Source: Gemmata massiliana | GTDB taxonomy: Bacteria; Planctomycetota; Planctomycetia; Gemmatales; Gemmataceae | DNA length: 64,000 bases | Direction: 5' to 3' | NCBI GenBank assembly: GCA_000531095.1 | Contig: HG799467.1 | Span: forward strand, 270,536-334,535 | In this document: one piece after another, positions 55,174 through 63,005 of the stretch | Layout: the number at the start of each line of letters is the position of its first letter | Position numbering within the stretch: the first letter of the stretch is position 1 | The notes under the pieces: generated by a model | Databases searched by the model: none | What the model was told of the DNA's origin: nothing | Seen by the model: the letters and a program-made list of their open reading frames with translations, nothing else | Position numbers and translations under genes: made by a program

Positions 55174-55211
55174 GCCCCTCTCCGTTTAGGGGAGGGGTTG
55201 GGGAGGGGTTA
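55090..55211. repeat. C/G-rich inverted repeat invading the AT gene's 3' end
   Basis: Left arm about 55090-55126 (CCTAACCCCCTAACCCCTTC...) and imperfect right arm about 55175-55211 (CCCCTCTCCGTTTAGGGGAG...). The left arm is read through as the C-terminal tail of the AT protein and the stop lies just before the right arm. It looks like another dispersed palindromic repeat family. Confidence 0.75.
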
Positions 55212-55229
55212 CAAGCAGGTTCCTCCATC

Positions 55230-57027
55230 ATGAACGGTTACCTCGACGTGATGGAGCAGTTTCCTCGACGCCCAGCGCGAGGTGATGACGGCGTTCTTCC
55301 GCGGGCGCGGGCAGTCGGCCCCGCTGCCGCCGGAACTGTTCGCGCTCGCGGATCTCTCGATCCCGATCGATCCGGCGCCTCTTGCTCCGGCCGCACCCCG
55401 ACCGTTCGCACTCATCGAGAGCGTCATTCAACACGAGCCGGGGCGCGAGATCACGTTCCGCCGGGTGATGGACGAGCGCGAAGACCTGTACGCGGACGAT
55501 CACACGCTCGGCGGGCGCGGGGTCAGTCGGGAGAACCCGGCGCAGAACGGGCTCCCCGTACTCCCGATGACATTTAGCCTCGAAGCGATGTCCGAAGCGG
55601 CGGCGATGCTCGCGCCGGGCAAGGTCGTGATCGGGCTCCGCAACATCCGGCTGTTCCGGTGGCTGCCATTTGATGCCGAAACGACCACGCTCGAGGTGCG
55701 CGCTACGGTGTCGTCCGTGGACGAGGCGACCGGGACCGTCGAGGTCAAAGCGAACGTCCGCGACCTCGGCAACTCGTTCCTCCGCGACGGCGCGAACAAA
55801 GCGTCGTCCGAAGCGGTGATCGTACTCGCGGACCGGTACCCGGACCCCGCGCCCCCGCTGCCGTTCGATCTCACCGACGAAGTACCGTGCAAGTCCTCGA
55901 TCGAGGACTTGCGCCGGAACATGTTCCACGGCCCCGTCTTCCAGATGATTCGCACGCTCGATCGCACCGGGCGCGAGGGGATCGAGGGCACGCTCGAAGT
56001 ACAGTCGCGCGACACGTGGTTCCGCTCGAACAAAGACCCGCACTACGCGATCGACCCGGTGCTGATGGACGCCGCGATGCACATCCTCGGCGCGTGGCAC
56101 CTCGAACAGCCGGACTGGACCGGGCGCATCCTTCTGCCATTTGAGGTGCAGAAGGTCGAATACTTCGGCCCCACGCCGGAAATCGGTTCGCATCTGGTCG
56201 TGCGCGGGCACAACGAGCAGGAGTCGGCGCGGCACTTTCGCCACGGTCTGGAAGTGTTCGACACACAGGGACACTTGTGGCTGCGGCTCACGGGCGCGGG
56301 ATACTGGCGCTTCTATCTCCCGTTCGGGCACGTGAACTTCTTCGGCCCGAAGGACGAATATTACCTCAGTCGTTACTGGCCCGAAGCTGTGGGGACCAAG
56401 CCGAATTCCGAATCCGCGGCCCCGTTCGCGCGGTGCCACTTCATCGATCCGCCCGCGGACCTGAAGCAGCCGGTGCTGCGCGCGGCGGGCGCGTATGTGA
56501 CGATGACTCCGACCGAACTCGATACTTTCGGGAAGTGGACCGGGACCGACGCGGGCCTGAACGACTGGTTCTTCGGCCGGCTGCTCGCGAAAGACGCCGC
56601 CCGCGCCGCGTGGGTGCAGAAGTACGGCGAGACGATTTTCCCCGCCGACATGGAAACGGAAGAAGCCGACGGCCGCATTGTGTGCCGCCCGCGCGGGGCT
56701 GCTAAGAGTGAATCGTTCCCGCCCGTGAGTGTGGCCATCTCAGAAGGTACCGTGGCTGCCTTCTCCGCGTTCGCAAAACAGGTCGGTGTCGCGCTTCAAA
56801 CGATCCCGAAGAAAGCTTCGGCCGAAGTCGAACGGGACGCGCGGGCGCGAGTGGCGTGCGACGCGGTCGCGGACGCGCTGCGTATTCCTGCTGAAGGCTG
56901 TGTGCTCCATTCTCTCGACGCGAACACCGGGGCCGCGCTGGTGCGCGCAAGCGGTCAACGGTTCCGCGTTCAGACGGCGCGACAGAAGGAATCGGTCGTC
57001 GCTACCACTCTGTGCGAGGTAGCGTGA
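55230..57027 (+). CDS. Dehydratase protein of the lipid synthase with PPTase-like C-terminus (frameshifted)
   Basis: The likely start is ATG 55230 (MNGYLDVMEQF), but one extra C at 55263-55264 breaks the frame. Without it the protein continues LDAQREVMTAFFRGRG, matching the FLDTQKSVMLGF motif in the megasynthase. As printed, only the frame from GTG 55282 is open (581 residues). Residues about 70-370: double hot-dog dehydratase with DDHTLGGRG (catalytic His) and DPVLMDAAMH (catalytic Asp). Residues about 410-560: a region like 4'-phosphopantetheinyl transferases (WFFGRLLAKDAARAAW, then VSVAISEGTVAAFSAF), but with changes at key sites. The stop overlaps the next ATG (TGATG). Confidence 0.82.
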
Positions 57028-57302
57028 TGCGAACCACCGATGAACTGCTCGAAGCACTCGGGAACGTCGTTCGGCAGACGTTCCCCGATCGTGATTTCCC
57101 CGATTCCGTTGATCTCGATACGCGGGCGTTCGGCGACCTCGGGCTCGCGTCCATCGACCTCGTCGTGCTGGCCGAGCGGCTGGATGCACATTTCGGGCGC
57201 CGGTTGCCGTTCGGTGTCTTCCTGAAAGGTTTGCGGGATCGTGGCGCGGAAGACCTGTCACTCGGCGATTTGGTCGCTTTTTTGCAACAACACGCGGGGT
57301 AA
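57027..57302 (+). CDS. Acyl carrier protein of the lipid synthase cluster
   Basis: 91 residues, one-base overlap with the dehydratase stop (TGATG), so translationally coupled. Carrier signature FGDLGLASIDLVVLAERLD, with the Ser of LGLAS as the phosphopantetheine site. Acidic helix 2 typical of ACPs. Differs from the PUFA-type LGVDS carrier in the megasynthase, so it may hand over a starter or accept the finished chain. Confidence 0.85.
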   Translation: MRTTDELLEALGNVVRQTFPDRDFPDSVDLDTRAFGDLGLASIDLVVLAERLDAHFGRRLPFGVFLKGLRDRGAEDLSLGDLVAFLQQHAG

Positions 57303-57440
57303 GTTAGCCGAAAACGGCGAAAAATGGAGCAATGTTAGCCGTTGATGTGCGCTGCCGAACGTTGCAATGGCTCCAAGATGTTGAGGCGCCAGTTGTTAGC
57401 GCGTGTCTGATTCGGTAACTGCCCGCCACAGGCCCAAAAC

Positions 57441-57456
57441 GTTAGCAATTGTTAGC
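57441..57456. repeat. TTAGC repeat motif (copy 2)
   Basis: GTTAGCAATTGTTAGC, identical to 35983-35998. The surrounding 57303-57470 contains three more GTTAGC units and resembles the region before the pentahaem cytochrome operon (for example an AATGTTAGC start and GGCCC-AAA before the motif). Lies about 85 bases before the hydrolase ATG. Confidence 0.7.
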
Positions 57457-57541
57457 ACGGCAGGGGAAGAGAACGCACCGCCGTGCCGGGGCAATCCGAC
57501 AACACTCGGTCCACAAGACAGCAGCTCCAAGACGAGAAATC

Positions 57542-58378
57542 ATGCCCGAAGTTGAGGTCAACGGCACACGGCTCTTTTACCAGCAGTCCGGCGAAGGTCC
57601 GGACGTCGTACTGGTCCACGCGGTCACGAGTAACCAGGCCGTGTGGGTGTTCAGCGGGTTGGTGGAAGCGCTCGCGGCCGACTTCCGCGTAACCGCATAC
57701 GACATGCGCGGCCACGGCGCTAGCGCACGCCCGGCAACCGGATACACGTCGGCGGTGATGGCCGAAGACTTCCGTCAGTTTCATGCGGCTCTCGGACTGA
57801 AACCGGCGTTCCTTGTGGGGCACAGTTTCGGTGGCGTCGTGAGTATGCACGCCGCGGTCGTTGCGCCGGAGTGCGTGGCGGGTGTGCTGCTCTCGGACTC
57901 GTTCTTTCCCGGTTTGAAGCACATTGAACCGAATTTCGGCAAGATGGGAATTTGGGGCGATGTGCGAGAGACATTTGCTCGTGTCGGAGTCGAACTTGGC
58001 GACACGGTGGACTTCACCCGCCTCTTCCGTGAGACGGCCGCACTGTCTCCCGAAAAGATGAAGGAACTCGAAGACATTTATGGCGCGTTCGGCCGCGGGT
58101 GGTTGCGGCAGCTCCCGCGCCTCGCCGAAACGACGTGTGGCGATGAAGTTCTGGCCGAGGCCGGGCTCACGGAGCGGGTGCTCGCGGGGATCACGAAGCC
58201 GGTGGTCGCGCTGTACGACGAATTCTCCCCCTTCCTTGCCACATGCCGGTGGCTAGAACAACATCTTGCTAAGTGTGTGGCCGAGATCATCCCGGCCGCG
58301 AAGCACTTGGCAATGCTCGACAACACGGCGGGCTTCACGGACGCCGTAAAACGGCACCTGACGCGGCTCTCGCAGTAA
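57542..58378 (+). CDS. Alpha/beta hydrolase
   Basis: 278 residues. Typical fold blocks: LVHAVTSNQAVW oxyanion region, YDMRGHGAS, nucleophile elbow GHSFGG (Ser about 95), and a late His in AAKHLAML. Acid residue probably Asp in LYDEF. Cytoplasmic. It stands just after the synthase cluster and two bases before the exporter permease, so it may release or modify the lipid product (inference). An esterase, lactonase or thioesterase role is open. Confidence 0.8.
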   Translation: MPEVEVNGTRLFYQQSGEGPDVVLVHAVTSNQAVWVFSGLVEALAADFRVTAYDMRGHGASARPATGYTSAVMAEDFRQFHAALGLKPAFLVGHSFGGVVSMHAAVVAPECVAGVLLSDSFFPGLKHIEPNFGKMGIWGDVRETFARVGVELGDTVDFTRLFRETAALSPEKMKELEDIYGAFGRGWLRQLPRLAETTCGDEVLAEAGLTERVLAGITKPVVALYDEFSPFLATCRWLEQHLAKCVAEIIPAAKHLAMLDNTAGFTDAVKRHLTRLSQ

Positions 58379-58380
58379 CT

Positions 58381-59544
58381 ATGCACTTTGTCACGTTCAT
58401 CCTGAAGAACCTCACGCGGCGCCCGATCCGCACGGCCCTAACCGTTTTGGGGCTAGCGGTTACGGTCGGGAGCATGATCGCGTTCCTGGCGGTCAGCCAC
58501 AACGTGAAGGAGTCCGCGGAGCGGGCCGTTCGGGGCTTCGATCTCCAGGTCATGCAGGCCGGTAAATCGAGCGGGCTGAACAGCGATTTCAGCGAATACT
58601 TCGTCGAAGCGGCGCGGAAGCTCCCCGAGGTGTCGCAGGTGGCCGAGGGCGTTGCGGACATGGCGGACATGACGCGCGACGGCGGGGCGGTCGACGCGGT
58701 CCTGATCTTCGGGTGGCGGGCGGACAACTTCGCGTTCGACGAGTTGAAGTTCACCTCCGGGCGCAAGTTCGAGGCCGGCGAGCACCACAAGGTCATGCTC
58801 GGGAACATGTTGGCCGACAACCTCGGTAAGAAGGTCGGCGACAAACTGGTTCTCGGGGGCGACACCAAGAACCCCTACGAGGTGATCGGGGTCTACGAGA
58901 GCCCGCACATCTTCGAGCGGGGCGGGGCGATCGTCCCTTACAAGGATGCTCAAGTCATTACCGGTAAACGGGACCGCGTGACCGGCTTCTCGGTCCGCGT
59001 GCGGAAGGCGGGTGCCCAGGCCACGCCCGCCGAGGTGGAAGCGGCGCGGAAGAAGATCGAGGCGCTGGAAGACCCCAATGACACGACTGCTCGGCTCACG
59101 GCCCAGACGCCCGAAGACTTCGTGAAGTCGCTCCAGCAACTCAAACTCATGCGGGCCGTGTCGTGGTTGATCTCCGCGATCGCGCTGGCGATCGGCGTCA
59201 TCAGCATGTTGAACACGATGGCGATGTCGGTGCTGGAGCGCACGCAGGAGATCGGTATTCTGCGAGCGGTCGGCTGGCCCCCGCGCCGGGTGATCGGCAT
59301 GGTTCTGGGCGAGGCCGTGCTGATTGCTACCGCTGCTGCCGCTGGGGGGACGCTGATCGCACTTTTGGGAATGCAGGTTCTCACTCTCTCGCCGAAGGTG
59401 AACGGGTTCATCGAGCCGAACGTGGCCCCAATGGTGGTCGTTCAGGGCGCTCTCATCACCGTGTTCATCGGCGTGATCGGTGGCGCGTACCCCGCGTTCC
59501 GGGCGTCCCGCATGCTGCCAACGGAGGCGCTCCGCCATGACTGA
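58381..59544 (+). CDS. MacB/LolC-type FtsX permease
   Basis: 387 residues starting at ATG 58381, two bases after the hydrolase stop. First membrane helix at residues about 17-40 (TALTVLGLAVTVGSMIAFLA), a periplasmic domain of about 220 residues, then three helices with the conserved ERTQEIGILRAVGWPPRRVI block. The C-terminus PAFRASRMLPTEALRHD is the family ending. Overlaps the ATPase gene by eight bases. Together they form an exporter or lipoprotein-release system. Confidence 0.85.
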   Translation: MHFVTFILKNLTRRPIRTALTVLGLAVTVGSMIAFLAVSHNVKESAERAVRGFDLQVMQAGKSSGLNSDFSEYFVEAARKLPEVSQVAEGVADMADMTRDGGAVDAVLIFGWRADNFAFDELKFTSGRKFEAGEHHKVMLGNMLADNLGKKVGDKLVLGGDTKNPYEVIGVYESPHIFERGGAIVPYKDAQVITGKRDRVTGFSVRVRKAGAQATPAEVEAARKKIEALEDPNDTTARLTAQTPEDFVKSLQQLKLMRAVSWLISAIALAIGVISMLNTMAMSVLERTQEIGILRAVGWPPRRVIGMVLGEAVLIATAAAAGGTLIALLGMQVLTLSPKVNGFIEPNVAPMVVVQGALITVFIGVIGGAYPAFRASRMLPTEALRHD

Positions 59545-60259
59545 CGGCCCCGCCGCTCACCTGCTCTATGCCGACCAGGTGGTGAAGACCTACCCGGACG
59601 GGGACGTCCACGCGCTCAACGGGGTCACGCTCGGGGTGAAGGCCGGGCAGCACGTCGCCATCACCGGGCCGTCCGGGTGCGGTAAGTCCACGCTCCTGAA
59701 CCTGCTCGGTGTGCTCGACAAGCCCGACGCCGGTGAGGTGTACTTCCGCGGCGAACCGCTCTCGCGCCACCCGGACCTGAACAACTTCCGTGCCCGTCAG
59801 ATCGGGTTCGTGTTCCAGTCGTTCTTCCTGATCCCGACGTTGAGTGCACGCGAGAACGTGCAGGTGCCGATGTTCGAGGGGCCTCCCCGGAGCACCCGCG
59901 AGCGCGTGCGGAAGGCGGACGAGTTGCTCGAACTCGTGGGCATGGCGAAACGCGCCAACCACTTGCCGCTGAAGCTCTCGATCGGCGAGCGCCAGCGCGT
60001 GGCTCTGGCCCGCGCGCTCGCGAACGATCCGGCGATGCTCCTGGCGGACGAACCGACCGGGAACCTCGACTCGGACAACGCGGTCAAGGTGCTCGACCTT
60101 TTCGCGTCGCTCCAGAAGTCGCGCAACCTCGCGCTCGTGGTGGTCACGCACAGTGACGAGGTCGCCGAGCGTGCCGACCGCGTGATCCGCATGCGGGACG
60201 GGCGCGTGGTCAACGATTCCGGAACCGCCCGAGTGTCCACTTCCGGATGCGCGAGTTAA
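59537..60259 (+). CDS. ABC transporter ATP-binding protein, LolD/MacB type
   Basis: About 240 residues, start ATG 59537 overlapping the permease by eight bases. Walker A GPSGCGKST, Q-loop FQSFFLIPTL, Walker B MLLADEPTGNLDS, switch His in VVTHSDE. The signature is LSIGERQR rather than LSGGQ, one unusual residue. Partner of the preceding permease. Possibly exports the product of the nearby lipid synthase or lipoproteins; the context alone does not prove it. Confidence 0.87.
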   Translation: MTDGPAAHLLYADQVVKTYPDGDVHALNGVTLGVKAGQHVAITGPSGCGKSTLLNLLGVLDKPDAGEVYFRGEPLSRHPDLNNFRARQIGFVFQSFFLIPTLSARENVQVPMFEGPPRSTRERVRKADELLELVGMAKRANHLPLKLSIGERQRVALARALANDPAMLLADEPTGNLDSDNAVKVLDLFASLQKSRNLALVVVTHSDEVAERADRVIRMRDGRVVNDSGTARVSTSGCAS

Positions 60260-60455
60260 GGCGGGTATTCTTTTCGCGCCGGGCTGTCACTATCTTTGGG
60301 TCAGATAGCACTTTCAGAGACACTTTTTGCCAGTGCCTTAAGTGAAACGGGAGCGTGCTCGGTTACCCGGCGCTTTTTCTCGCGCACCCGCTCCGGCGCG
60401 CTACGATTGGGTTGACTGACGCCGGTTTGATTTGCCTCGCGCCCAGAGGATCGCG

Positions 60456-62039
60456 ATGTTCACGTTCGTGAAAGCACTCGAGACACTTGCCCCGCCCCCA
60501 CGAGCTTCACGATTGCTGCGGTTGACCGCGATGAAGTTCCCGCTGCTGCCCCAAGCGGCCGAGACGATGGCGCTCGGGATGGTCATCAGCGACGCCACCC
60601 GTCCCGATTACCCCATCGTGTACTGCAACCCCGGGTTCGAGCGTCTCACGGGCTACACGTCCGACGAAGTCGTGGGCCGCAACTGCCGGTTCCTCCAGGG
60701 GCCGGGTACCGACACCCAGGAACTCGAACGGCTCCGTCGTTCACTGCGAGAACACGCCGGGTGTTCGGTCGTGCTGCGGAACTACCGTAAAGACCGGACC
60801 CCGTTCTGGAACGCGCTCTCCGTGACACCGCTCGAAGACGAGACCGGAACGGTCACGCACTTCGTCGGCGTGCAGACCGACATCACCCACGTGAAGGAAC
60901 TCGAAGCGCAGTTCCTCCAGGCTCAGAAGATGGGAGTGGTCGGTCGGCTCACGGGCGGTGTGGCCCACGACTTCAACAACCTGCTCACCGTCATCAACGG
61001 GTTCGCCGAGGCCGTACTCGATCTGCTGCCGCCGGACAACCCGACCCGGGACATGGTCGCCGAGATCGCCGCGGCGGGTTCGCGTGCGGCCGGGCTGACG
61101 CGCCAGTTGCTCACGCTCAGCCGGAAGGGTGGCGCCCGCCGCGCGCACGCGGACCTGAACGCCGTGGTGAACTCGTGCAGCGGGATTCTGCGCCGGCTCC
61201 TCGGTTCGGGCGTCGAACTCCGCGCCGAACTCGCGCCGGATCTGCACCCCACCACCGCCGACCCCGGGCACGTCGAACAAGTGCTCATCAACCTTGTGGT
61301 GAACGCGCGCGACGCGATGCCCAACGGCGGCGCACTGACCGTTTCGACGGCCGACGCGCACGTGAAGAGTGACGATCCCCAGCACCCCAGGATTCCGGCT
61401 GGCATGTACGCGGTACTCCGGGTCGCGGACACCGGGCACGGGATGGACCCGGCGACTTTGAAACGCATCTTCGAGCCGTACTTCACGACGAAGCCCGCGG
61501 GGCGCGGGACCGGGTTGGGGCTATCGACGGTTTGGGACATCGTGCAAAAGAGCCAGGGGCACGTGTGCGTGGACTCGGAACTCGGGCGCGGGACCGAATT
61601 CCGGGTGTACCTGCCGCGCGTGGACGCGCTGCCGTTCGAGCCGCTCCCGGACTCCTCGGGCGAGCATCGCTTGCGCGGGTCGGAAACGGTTCTGATCGTA
61701 GACAGTGACACGTCCGTTCGGGCACTAATGACCCATGCGCTCCGCTCGCGGGGCTACACCGTACTTGCAGCGAGCGACCCGCAGGAAGCCACCGCGCTCG
61801 TGTCCGACCACCCCGGCACGATCGATCTGGTGGTTTGCGACCTGGTGCTCTCGGGCGAGTCGGGGAACGCGCTGGCCCGTCGGCTCCGGGTGGCCCGGCC
61901 GGATCTGGCGCTCCTGCTCACGTCGGGGTGCGTCGGCGAGGGGTGCGAAATACCGGACGCTGCGGCGCCGTTCCTGCCGAAACCGTTTACACCGGCCGGA
62001 CTCGCGACCGAAGTGCGCAAGGTGCTCGACCGGGGCTGA
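60456..62039 (+). CDS. LOV blue-light sensor histidine kinase with receiver domain
   Basis: About 527 residues; ATG 60456 preceded by AGAGGA. PAS/LOV domain at residues about 40-145, with the flavin-adduct motif GRNCRFLQG (Cys77) and NYRKDRTPFWN, then FVGVQTDIT. Histidine kinase domain: phosphoacceptor His171 in VAHDFNNLL, N-box NLVVNARDAMP, G-boxes DTGHGMD and GRGTGLGLS. C-terminal receiver with Asp462 in VCDLVLSGESG and the Lys of PKPF. All catalytic residues are kept, so it should be a light-regulated hybrid kinase. No obvious target nearby. Confidence 0.92.
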   Translation: MFTFVKALETLAPPPRASRLLRLTAMKFPLLPQAAETMALGMVISDATRPDYPIVYCNPGFERLTGYTSDEVVGRNCRFLQGPGTDTQELERLRRSLREHAGCSVVLRNYRKDRTPFWNALSVTPLEDETGTVTHFVGVQTDITHVKELEAQFLQAQKMGVVGRLTGGVAHDFNNLLTVINGFAEAVLDLLPPDNPTRDMVAEIAAAGSRAAGLTRQLLTLSRKGGARRAHADLNAVVNSCSGILRRLLGSGVELRAELAPDLHPTTADPGHVEQVLINLVVNARDAMPNGGALTVSTADAHVKSDDPQHPRIPAGMYAVLRVADTGHGMDPATLKRIFEPYFTTKPAGRGTGLGLSTVWDIVQKSQGHVCVDSELGRGTEFRVYLPRVDALPFEPLPDSSGEHRLRGSETVLIVDSDTSVRALMTHALRSRGYTVLAASDPQEATALVSDHPGTIDLVVCDLVLSGESGNALARRLRVARPDLALLLTSGCVGEGCEIPDAAAPFLPKPFTPAGLATEVRKVLDRG

Positions 62040-62128
62040 AGCCGGAGGGTTCGGCTTGCCGAATTCCGGTAACGCGGGTCTAATCCGCTCGCGTTTCCCC
62101 ACCGGGCGCGCGGACACGGAGGTCGAGC

Positions 62129-62905
62129 ATGCGCACCGCTATCGTTATCCCCGCGAGGTTCGCGTCGTCGCGGTTGCCCGGTAAGCCGCTCCTGCGCGAA
62201 ACCGGGAAGTACCTGATCCAACACGTCTTCGAGCAGGCGCAGAAGGCGAAGTGCGCGTCCGACGTGATCGTGGCCACCGACGACGACCGTATCTTCGCGG
62301 CCGTGCGTGAGTTCGGTGGTACCCCCGTGATGACGCGCGAGGACCACGTGTCCGGGACCGATCGCGTGGCCGAAGTTGCTGCGCGTCTTACTGCGGACGT
62401 GGTCATCAACTTGCAGGGCGACGAACCGCAACTGGACCCGGACGCGATCGATCTGCTCGCGGAACTGATGCGCGCACCCGGTTCGGACATGGCCACGCTC
62501 GCGGTGCCGATCACGGACGCGGAGACGTACCGCAACCCGAACGTGGTCAAGGTGGTGTGCGACGACCGTGGGCGCGCGCTGTACTTCTCGCGGTCACCGA
62601 TCCCGATGGTGCGCGACGGCGAACCGGACTTCACCGCTCGGCCCGCGCGGTTCCTTCAGCACCTGGGCGTGTACGCCTACCGGCGCGATTTCCTTCTCCG
62701 GATCGCGGGCGAACCGCCGCATCCGTTAGAGCAATCGGAAAAACTCGAACAGCTCCGCGTGCTCGGCACGGGTGGCACAATCATGCTCGGGCAGGTGCAC
62801 CGCGCGCACCGCGGTGTGGACACGCCGGCCGATTACGCCGATTTCGTGCGGTGGTACCGGCAGAACGGGGACAACGGGGCGGGGGGAACGCGCCGCGCGG
62901 CTTAA
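62129..62905 (+). CDS. kdsB: 3-deoxy-manno-octulosonate cytidylyltransferase (CMP-Kdo synthetase)
   Basis: 258 residues, usual family length. N-terminal nucleotide site IPARFASSRLPGKPL, then ATDDDRI, GTDRVAE, NLQGDEPQLDP and GVYAYRRDFL, all conserved in KdsB. It activates Kdo with CTP for lipopolysaccharide, implying a lipid A-type outer membrane. pyrG, which makes CTP, follows about 100 bases downstream, a common pairing. The short C-terminal tail (NGAGGTRRAA) is not conserved. Confidence 0.93.
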   Translation: MRTAIVIPARFASSRLPGKPLLRETGKYLIQHVFEQAQKAKCASDVIVATDDDRIFAAVREFGGTPVMTREDHVSGTDRVAEVAARLTADVVINLQGDEPQLDPDAIDLLAELMRAPGSDMATLAVPITDAETYRNPNVVKVVCDDRGRALYFSRSPIPMVRDGEPDFTARPARFLQHLGVYAYRRDFLLRIAGEPPHPLEQSEKLEQLRVLGTGGTIMLGQVHRAHRGVDTPADYADFVRWYRQNGDNGAGGTRRAA

Positions 62906-63005
62906 AAAACCTTTGCGCGAGCCGGCAATCTGTGCTGATTGGTTTGGCTCGGGGCGGGCGATATAGTGAAGTGATAGCCCGCCTCACGTTAAGGATCGCC
63001 GCACG

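Noticed and set aside
58273-58380. A longer N-terminus for the MacB-like permease
   Set aside because: It would overlap the end of the hydrolase gene in another frame; the ATG at 58381 gives the typical short cytoplasmic start before the first membrane helix.
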